Assembly: GCA_001632425.1 (NCBI GenBank)
Contig: KV425643.1
Location: 2,894 to 29,928 of the forward strand
Direction: 5' to 3'
DNA from: Neolentinus lepideus HHB14362 ss-1
Taxonomy: Eukaryota > Basidiomycota > Agaricomycetes > Gloeophyllales > Gloeophyllaceae
Length of the DNA stretch: 27,035 nucleotides
In this document: piece after piece, positions 19,855 through 27,035 of the stretch
How the letters are laid out: every line of letters begins with the position of its first letter
How positions within the stretch are numbered: the stretch's first letter is position 1
Made by a program: the position numbers and the translations under genes
Notes under the pieces: model-generated
The model's database searches: none
Seen by the model: only the letters and a program-made list of their open reading frames with translations
Told to the model about the DNA's origin: nothing

Positions 19855-21867
19855 ATGCCGAGCAAGCAAGTGTTTGAGACAAAGGACGAGGCTCTCTACA
19901 CAACCTCCAACGGTGCGCCCGTTAAGGAGCCGTACGCCGCGGAGAAGATTGGATTCAATGGGCCGCTGCTTCTGCAGGGTGAGCGATTGCCGTTGGCATC
20001 TTTACTCTTGATGTGTTGAGGTGGACCACCCAATTGTACGCAGACTTCCATCACATCGACCTCCTTGCCCACTTCGACCGTGAGCGTATCCCTGAGCGTG
20101 TTGTACGTCTGATCACCACCATGCTATAAAGTGCCTTGTTAAACCTTGGGCTTTTCTTCTTCAGGTCCACGCTAAGGCTGCGGGTGCGCACGGCTACTTT
20201 GAGGTGACGCACGACATTTCCGACATCACCTGTGCCGCGCTCTTCAATAAGGTCGGCAACAAGGCGCGCGTTACCGCACGCTTCTCCACTGTCGGTGGTG
20301 AGTCCGGATCTGCGGACACGGCGCGTGATCCCCGTGGTTTCGCCCTCAAGATCAGGACGGAGGAGGGAAACTTGGACTGGGTGTTCAACAACACGCCTGT
20401 GTTCTTCATCAGGTAAGGATGGGTCGAGGTAGCTGCGGATAGGAGATTGAAGGGGTGACATTAGGGATCCGGCAAAGTTCCCGCACTTCATCCACACCCA
20501 GAAGAGGGACCCGCAGACGCATTTGAAGGATGCTGATATGTTCTGGGTGAGTTACCTCCCACCTCTGCCTTTTATTTACGTCGTGCTTACCTGTTAGGAC
20601 AGGACTACCTGTCGCAAAATCCCGAGTCGATCCACCAGGTGATGATCCTCTTCTCAGACCGTGGTACCCCCGACGGATACCACCAGATGAACGGCTACTC
20701 GGGGCACACGTTCAAGTTTGTCAACGACAAGGGCGACTGGTGGTACACGCAGATCCACTTCATCGCGGATAAAGGCTTCAAGTCCCTCGACAACGAGACC
20801 GCCGGCAGGCTCGCGGGTGAGAATCCTGACTACGGTATTCAAGCCATGTTCGAGGCTATCGATAGTGGCAACTTCCCTTCTTGGACTGTCTACGTTGTAC
20901 GTCTCCCTTCACTCATCAACACCTGTGCTGAGTTCTCACAATTTGGTTCATACTGTGTAGCAAACGATGACTCCCGCTCAGGCCGAGAAGTTCCGCTACA
21001 GTGTCCTCGATTTGACCAAGGTCTGGCCGCACTCCGAGTTCCCTCTTCGCCCCATTGGAAAGATGGTTCTCGATGAGAACCCGGCCAACTACTTTGCTGA
21101 GATTGAGCAGGTACGGTAGTATTCGAAGTTCAACTGGCGCGATGCTTATAATGTCGCGAATAGGCCGCGTTCTCGCCCTCGCACATCGTCCCTGGTATCG
21201 AGCCCTCTGCCGACCCCGTCCTGCAGTCACGCTTCTTCTCGTACCCCGACACTCACCGGCATCGTCTCGGCCCCAACTACCAGCAGCTCCCCGTTAACGC
21301 GCCGATCGTCCCTGTCGCAAACTTCCAGCGTGATGGTTATATGGCGTTTAACAACCAAGGCGCGCGCCCCAACTATCAGAGTTCCATCAGCCCGCTCAAG
21401 TACAAGGCCAAGCCATACAGCACCGCGCAGCATGAGACGTGGGTTGGCAACTCGATTGCGTTCTTGAGTGAGATTACCGAATGTAGGCTAATCTTAACGT
21501 GGATGTAATGCATATTGATGACTGACATTTGGTGGGACAGTGGACTTCGAGCAGCCCCGTGCGCTGTGGCAGAAGGTCTTGGACGACACGCAGAAGGCAC
21601 ACCTTGTCCACAACGTCGCGGTTCACCTCGTCAACGCCAAGAGCGCTGAGGTCAAGGCCAGGCAATGTACGCTGTCCCCTTACTACTTAGATTCTCTAAG
21701 CCCTAATATTTTTATGTTTAGTGTCCGTCTTCGCCGCTGTCGATCAGGATCTCTCAGACAGGATTGCCAAGGCCATCGGCGCCCCGACAGTCAAGCCGTT
21801 GAAGGTAAAGCCGGCCTCCGAGGCTATCCCCTTCAAGACAAACATCGGGCTGGCGCAGAAGTTCTGA
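19855..21867 (+). CDS. Monofunctional heme catalase, small-subunit type
   Basis: Nine exons: 19855-19978, 20044-20102, 20165-20412, 20465-20546, 20603-20896, 20961-21110, 21164-21482, 21541-21666, 21722-21867; 1548 nt, 515 aa, typical for small-subunit (clade 3) catalases. It converts hydrogen peroxide to water and oxygen. The active-site His is in RIPERVVHAKAAG (H63) and the distal Asn in [12 protein letters not shown] (N136/N137). The proximal heme-ligand Tyr is in [14 protein letters not shown] (Y346). All splice joins restore conserved catalase sequence. The C-terminus (NIGLAQKF) is not a canonical SKL-type peroxisome signal. An upstream in-frame ATG at 19744 adds 37 residues rich in Arg/Ser and free of acidic residues. 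Large-subunit features (flavodoxin-like tail) are absent. Confidence 0.96.
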
Positions 21868-22362
21868 GCGGGTTGAGGGCATACTGTACATAGAACAACA
21901 CGAGACCGTCTGTACACATATTTCAGCATTTCAATAACAACAAATACCATTGTGCACAGGAGACAAGCATGGCCTGGCAGCGGAGGACATGTAATACAGT
22001 TTTAGTCAAGCATATGGTGAAGAGCTGTCGCGTGGAAAGTGGTAGCAGGAAAAGGTAGGCTGCGGAGAGGATTGCACTTGCTAGTGAGGTAGTGAAGACA
22101 AGACATCACTAGAACGTAATGAACCAGCAACCGAGGATACTGAGCTCGAACGCGAAAACTCTTCGGTGAACTGAGAGAGAGGGAAAACACCGGGGTAATT
22201 GCACTCGCAGGTCATATGATGGTAAGACGCAGGTACAAAGGATTAAGCAGGAGTGTCATTCAACAACAGGGGAGGTGGATGTAGCGTACAAGTCCTGTCC
22301 ACCTCTATCCCCAAAGCTACCCACATTGCTCGCCGCACTGCCTGCAAGTCGCTGCAAGCACC
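21868..22362. other. Convergent intergenic region, no gene seen
   Basis: DNA between the 3' ends of the catalase and NDUFA2 genes. It includes an AT-rich stretch with 'caataacaacaaatacc' shortly after the catalase stop, a possible polyadenylation region. Nothing else was recognised. The plus-strand frame at 22275-22664 is the antisense of NDUFA2. Confidence 0.5.
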
Positions 22363-22782
22363 TCAGACGCTCAATAATTGAGCAACCTTGGACTCTACAT
22401 CTTTGGAGGGCAAGTTGTCGACTTCGACGTGCTTCTCAACGCCTTTCTCTAGAGACGGAGATGAACAAACAAAATCCGACAAAGGAGGACAGTCTAAAAG
22501 ATTATACTAGAGAACGCACCGAATCTCGCAAACACCCTTGCCGGGGTACCCTGTGCCTCACGAATCATCACTGGCAAGTCCGGGTTATGTTGTTTCAGAA
22601 CCGAGTACGTCGATTTAATGAATTGTCTAGAAAATATTGCAGTGAAGGTTGGCGTTTTGGTTAATGATGGCAAGGCTGATAATGGTCTTTTACCTGGTGC
22701 CTTCGGATGCAGTCCCAGTCTGGGAACACAGTATGCGAATCTCTCGGATGGCGGGCGAGAGTACTTTCGCGAAAGCTGACAT
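22363..22782 (-). CDS. NADH:ubiquinone oxidoreductase subunit NDUFA2 (B8)
   Basis: Three exons on the minus strand: 22782-22694, 22626-22520, 22448-22363; 282 nt, 93 aa. The spliced product begins MSAFAKVLSPAIREIRILCS and contains QFIKSTYSVLKQHNPDLPV, MIREAQGTPARVFARF and EKGVEKHVEVDNLP. This is the pattern of the thioredoxin-fold accessory subunit NDUFA2 (NI8M) of mitochondrial complex I (peripheral arm). Length fits the family (90-100 aa). Because every exon is under 110 nt, no single open frame reveals this gene; it appears only after splicing. Junctions are canonical and keep phase. It has no cleavable presequence, as usual for this subunit. It is convergent with the catalase. Confidence 0.92.
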
Positions 22783-23194
22783 TGCGGCGACGAGGTATGT
22801 CCAACGCTAGCCTTCTAAGCTGCACCGTCGAGCGCGACGGCACGTGACTTATAAATGCGCAGCGCAAAGTCCCTATGAGTTTTAAACTCCGACACGCATG
22901 TCACGCTTCAGCCACTGCAGCCAAATGTGAGCGCGACTTGTGGTGCAAGTTTCAGAACGGAGATGAGCTGTAAATTCAAATACAAATCAGAATATATTGT
23001 TTTGGGCACCATAGAATAGAGTCTTGCAGTTTGATTTTTGATTTAGGCTCTTTAAGTGTGTTTTTTGCTGTATGAAATAACAGTTTCTACCTGAAAGATG
23101 ACAAAATTCAAAATTATGACTGCAACCATCGATTTTGCAACGTTTAAAACAATATATGCAGATTTATTGTGGAATTAAAGTCATGTTCCCATTG
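22783..23194. other. NDUFA2 upstream region grading into AT-rich DNA
   Basis: The first 100 bp should hold the NDUFA2 promoter (reverse complement of 'gtgacttataaatgcg', a TATA-like stretch at about 22845-22860). From about 22950 base composition turns strongly AT-rich, unlike the gene island, and this marks the edge of the decayed transposon zone. No gene was recognised. Confidence 0.45.
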
Positions 23195-23531
23195 AGAAAC
23201 TTGCACCTTACTGAAATGCAAGTCATGAAGGGCCTCCGGCATTTGCCGAGACATGTTCTATTAAGGTGTTTTCTGTGAATTTTGGAAGAATAAGACCAAT
23301 TCTGAGCTTGATGATCAGTTAGAGAGGCACAGGCAGCTGGAGATAAAGGCAGGAATACCCAAAGATGAGCTATTGGTGCCAATCAAATCCAAAATTTTCA
23401 TCAAGGCTGAAAAGATCAGGGCTGTTGAAGAATCTATCAACATATATTTCAAAAGGTGTCCTCCAATCAAAAGTAATCATGCTGGCCCAGAACTGGAGCT
23501 AGAGGATGAAGATATTGATGAGGAGGACTAA
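23195..23531 (+). pseudogene. Coding relic with acidic C-terminal tail, family unknown
   Basis: From 23265 an open frame runs 88 codons to TAA at 23531. It includes EFWKNKTNSELDDQLERHRQ, an IPKDELLVPIKSK stretch and the acidic end ELELEDEDIDEED. It has clear amino-acid-like composition (Lys/Glu-rich, no low-complexity DNA cause). Just upstream another plus-strand frame (NLHLTEMQVMKGLRHLPRHV, 23198-23257) seems to belong to the same former protein, but a frame change and stop separate them. There is no good splice pair to join them, so I read this as a decayed 3' exon, perhaps of a transposon-encoded protein. Not recognised. Confidence 0.4.
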
Positions 23532-23717
23532 TATTTTATCAAATTTAGAGCACTATTTTTGATAAACACAAGTTTTTTTAAGGACAAAAGTTCATAGTCA
23601 CTTCATAGATATGTCTACTCTACAATGACCATTATAATCAAGTCATATGTACACCAATTTCAGGTCAAGCAACCTGAGATTGAGCTAGGGTGACAAGCTG
23701 TGGCACCAGTTTCCCAT

Positions 23718-24917
23718 TGATGAACACAAACACATGATGAAACCTGCTGGAAATGAGACCTAAAGGGTAGACACAACCACAAAGCAAACACCAAACCCTT
23801 GGTGTCAGATGGCTGTGAGGTCCGGGGAGTCAAAGGGTAATAGATAGTTCAGAGGAGTAAATGGAAGGATAGGGCTGAGACTGCAGACCACAAATGCGAC
23901 ATATAAAAAAAACCAAAAAAATACCATGATGCAAAGTGGTAAGCAGAAGAATAGCAATGGAATAGCGATGGGAGGCTAAAAGTAGAACACAATCAGAAAG
24001 CAACAAGGTGCAACACAGCATGCTATAGAAGGTGAACATGCAGAGCGGGCAAAGGGTTGGTGACAATAGCAATGTATAGCGATAATAGCGACACAGTGCC
24101 CTATTAGCAGTTTTGGCGAGATAGCGATGTAATGCTCTAGCGACATATAGCGATGTAGTGACACAGTGCTCTTATCATAGGTAGAGAGATAGCAATGCAG
24201 AGATTGGAGGAAGGATGCAAGACACAGGAAGCTCAGAGATAGATGCAGGAATGAGATGGGAACACTAGATTGCGCAGGGAGGACTGATGGGGTTGCCTGT
24301 TGCCTGGCTTGTCTGCCTACAGGAGGTCCAACTAAAGTACTCTACTGGGTAAACAAATGAACCAAGAGCCATATGCTAACAAAATGAAACTACTCCTGAA
24401 ACTGATCTATCTCAAACCTCAGACAGGGGGAACAATCTCCGTAAACTACAGTGTCCATATGCACAGGCCACTGCATACCAAAAGAAGCGTGGGAAAGCGC
24501 ACAGCATCACATCAAAAAGTGCTATTGCTTCAGCTGGAGGCTGCACGGGTGCCTGCAATGTGCACACAGCCTCAGAAATGACTTGAGCTTGATAGAGACC
24601 ACACTGCCAGCCGCAGTGGAAACCCACAAGTGGGTAACACTCAGAGAGGCACACAACAGAACTAGACCTTGATGTATTCGAAGGTAGACAAGCGGGGGGA
24701 AAAAAGATGATCATGTACAGCACGTGTATCGTCAGCTGATAAGCATGAACGATGACAGGAGTGTGTCACAGAAGCAGTGGGCAGGAGAAGTACATACAAG
24801 AGACAAGAAGGAAGCACATGTGAAGGTAACAATAGTGGTAGGAGTGATACCGAGAATGGTATGTGGGTTGTGTGGTCAATGTGGCATTGTGGCATCATAA
24901 TCCAACAGGAATACACA
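23718..24917 (-). repeat. 3' LTR of a Ty3/Gypsy element (about 1.2 kb)
   Basis: On the minus strand the LTR starts TGTGTATTCCTG directly after a purine tract and ends TGTTCATCA. The 3' part matches the copies at 1-146 and 3185-4021. TG...CA ends, position just behind pol and the polypurine tract define it. Many CpG sites of the other copies are TpG/CpA here. Minus-strand frames inside (24072-23830, 24723-24412) are not genes. Confidence 0.88.
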
Positions 24918-24930
24918 CTCCCCCTCTCTA
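24918..24930 (-). other. Polypurine tract of the Gypsy element
   Basis: The minus strand reads (t)agagaggggga-g immediately before the LTR TG. It lies 22 bp after the pol stop (24955-24953), where plus-strand DNA synthesis of LTR elements is primed. Confidence 0.75.
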
Positions 24931-24952
24931 AAAAAGAAACCCAAAACTGCAT

Positions 24953-26790
24953 CTAATCTTGAGGGTGTTGAGCCAGCCATTCATCAAGAGCTTCACAGTC
25001 ATCAAGTTCATGCCGCAGTAGCCAGGTGTTGTCTGCAGCATCATATCCAGACCAGCGCATGAGGTATTGCCAGCCTCGGCTGCAGCAGCATGCATTGACA
25101 ATCTTCTTGACCTGCCATTCTTCTTTGCCATTGGGGGTAATAATAGGTCCTGGGTGAGGTGGTTGGCCCTCAGGATAGAGGTCAGGGTCATTAGGGTGGT
25201 AGGGTGTGAGGAGACTAGCATGGAACTCAGGGAAAATGTTTGATGTAGGGGCATATCTAATGTGTAAACAGATGCATCAGTGTGTGCTTCAACAACCTTG
25301 TAAGGACCGTCAAAGTGGGGCATAAATTTAGCGACATGTTGCGAGTTTTTGGAAAGGTATTTCCATTGCTGATTCTTCATTGAGAGCATGATGAGGTCGC
25401 TGATGTGGAATTGGGGATCAGGTCAATGGCCTTTATTGGAATGGAAGGCTTGGTCAACTTTTGCAGCAAGGAAGTTGTTGTGAGCATCAGCAACATTTGT
25501 TTTGATAGTTTTGATTAGGTCAGCAGCTGCGAGGGATTCAGGGTTTGGTTCTGGCACAACCAGCGGCAGAACAATGCATGGGCTACAACCAAAGTGCAAC
25601 TGGAAAGGGGAGTACCCGGTAGATGTATTAACTGTTTTCATGATAGCAAATCACACCTGGGGAAGTGCTGAGACCCAGTCCTTCTGGTTATGATCCACAT
25701 GAAAGCGTAGTGCTTGGTTCACGGTCTTATTTGTGTGTTCGCTGGTGCCATCCATCTGAGGGTGAAAAGATGTAGACATTTTGAGCTTGATGCCAGAAAG
25801 CTTCATCAGGGCTTTCCAAAACTTGCTGAGAAATAAGTGGTTGCAATCTGAAACAATGTCGCTGGGGAGGCCATTTTCACAATACCAGTTGTCAAAGAAG
25901 AGTGTCGCAAATTGTTTGGCAGTGATGTTAGCATGAGTAGGGATAATACATATGTTGGAACTGAGCCGGTCAGTCATGGTGACAATCATGTTGAAGCCTT
26001 TGTCAGGTGGGAGGGGACCAATGAAATTGATTGCCACAGAATTGCAACAGCCATCAGGGACAGGCAGAGGGTGGAGAGGCCCTGCAGGCTTGGAGGTATG
26101 GTTCTTATTGCACTGGCATGAAGGGCATGAGGGTAAGTAGGAGGTTTCAAGTTCCATACACATATTAGGCCAATAGTAAGCATTGTGGAGTGCAGCATAG
26201 GTTTTGTCAAAGCCGAAGTGCCCAAGATTGTTGTGAGCCAGACAAAAGAGTGTTTCCCATAGTTTACCGGAGTGGGGAATGACTAGGTAGTCACATAGAG
26301 TAAGGGAAGGAGTTGAGTCAAGAGTAGCCAAAAGTTTACTGCAGAACTTGTCTGTCTTGTATTCTTCCCGTATAGCATCCACAAAGGTGTTATCAGTGCA
26401 AATAGTCATGAGGGACTCAGGGGAAGACTTAGCGGGGCTCATAGCAGCAAGGGAATGCACTGCTTGCATAGGGCTATCGGTGATCACAGTGACCAATGCA
26501 ACTTCGGGCGCCAAGCAAGAGAGGGCATCCGCGACAGTATTGTCTTCACCCGGGACATATTTGAACTGGAAGTCATACTGAGACAACAGCTCTTGCCAGT
26601 GGAGTTACTGTTGAGAGAGGTGTTTTTGTCTGTGGAAGTTTTTGAGGGTGCAGTGGTCAGTATAGACTGTGAAAGGCACCCCAAGTAGATCAACATGAAA
26701 TTTCTCGAGAGCATGTACCATGACAAGCAGTTCCTGTTCGTGTACTGGATAATTTAACTGAGTGCCATGCATCCACCTTATGCTGTAGCA
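24953..26790 (-). pseudogene. Ty3/Gypsy chromovirus pol, 3' part, broken
   Basis: Reading right to left: the RNase H end (LNYPVHEQELLVMVHALEKF, then SQYDFQFKYVPGEDNTVADAL), the integrase zinc-binding domain (HNNLGHFGFDKTY ... CPSCQC), the integrase core, and a C-terminal chromodomain (WQVKKIVNACC, GWQYLMRWSGYDAADNTWLL) ending at TAG 24955-24953. The copy is inactive: in-frame stops at 26607-26605 (TAA), 25653-25651 (TGA) and 25425-25423 (TGA), plus a one-base frameshift near 25243. The first catalytic Asp of the integrase core is Asn (VAINFIGPLP, codon at 26028-26026), while the second Asp and the Glu (PQMDGTSEHTNK) remain. Homology breaks off near 26790. Chromodomain integrases target heterochromatin in relatives. 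Confidence 0.92.
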
Positions 26791-27035
26791 GTATTATTAT
26801 AAAGAGGGGAATTCCCTACAGGGGAATAACAATGTGGGACACCATATAGGGATAGTGCCTGGAAAAAATCGGAAAAAAGCAGAAAAATTGGGGATTTGGC
26901 TGGGCAGGAGTATAGAGCCCAAATGGGTTGACCAGGAGAGAAAAAAATATCCTAGATGGGAAAAACATATGTGACTGACCAGAATAAATTCGGAAAAATG
27001 CCCCAAAAATGCGAATATATTCCTGTAGCCTGGTG
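26791..27035. other. Unidentified AT-rich sequence interrupting the Gypsy element
   Basis: The RNase H coding sequence stops abruptly near 26790, and the remaining DNA has no reverse-transcriptase resemblance. On the plus strand the new sequence begins about TGTAGCAGTATTATTATAAA (26784), which would fit the start of another LTR inserted into the element. It runs off the window, so no second end or target duplication can be seen. Confidence 0.4.

Noticed and set aside
20051..20497. 148-aa minus-strand frame
   Set aside because: It is antisense to catalase exons and crosses their introns.

Overview
The window is nuclear DNA from a filamentous basidiomycete, most likely an agaricomycete. The genes are dense and each is cut by many short introns (mostly 50-70 nt, GT..AG, 'gtgagt'-type donors). 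They encode typical fungal eukaryotic proteins, and the flanks carry decayed Ty1/Copia and Ty3/Gypsy retrotransposons. There is nothing bacterial or viral here apart from retroelement relics. All coding calls come from translating and splicing by eye. Every exon chain given below keeps an open reading frame and agrees with what I remember of the family, but no search was run.

Layout. (1) 1-4021: transposon graveyard. It holds an LTR 3' end (1-146), a truncated Ty1/Copia gag-pol relic on the minus strand (about 340-2097) with its initiator-tRNA-type primer-binding site, and a 5'-truncated solo LTR (3185-4021). (2) 4375-4853: a broken two-exon gene relic. (3) 5256-22782: a gene island with eight intact genes: the SNARE YKT6 (+), a psi-factor-type fatty-acid dioxygenase (+), a probable proteasome assembly chaperone 1 (-), an RBM18-like RRM protein (+), mitochondrial release factor 1 (-), ribosomal protein uL14/RPL23 (-), a small-subunit catalase (+) and complex I subunit NDUFA2/B8 (-). 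(4) 22783-27035: AT-rich decayed DNA with another coding relic, then the 3' part of a chromodomain-bearing Ty3/Gypsy element on the minus strand (pol 3' end, polypurine tract, LTR), itself interrupted near 26790 and running out of the window.

The genes are mainly housekeeping (vesicle fusion, proteasome assembly, RNA binding, mitochondrial translation, cytosolic ribosome, respiration) plus two heme enzymes of oxidative metabolism (dioxygenase, catalase). They do not form an obvious pathway cluster. PSMG1-like and RBM18-like genes are head to head with about 108 bp between start codons. Dioxygenase/PSMG1, RBM18/mRF1 and catalase/NDUFA2 are convergent pairs.

Points most worth a second look: the dioxygenase's P450 half has lost its ExxR and heme-cysteine segments and uses a GC-AG intron; RPL23 intron 1 contains a back-to-back acceptor/donor that looks like a zero-length exon (recursive splicing or nested introns); two different minisatellites sit in introns 1 and 2 of YKT6; the catalase has an in-frame upstream start with a presequence-like extension; and LTR copies of one family differ sharply in CpG decay while bracketing the gene island as inverted repeats.
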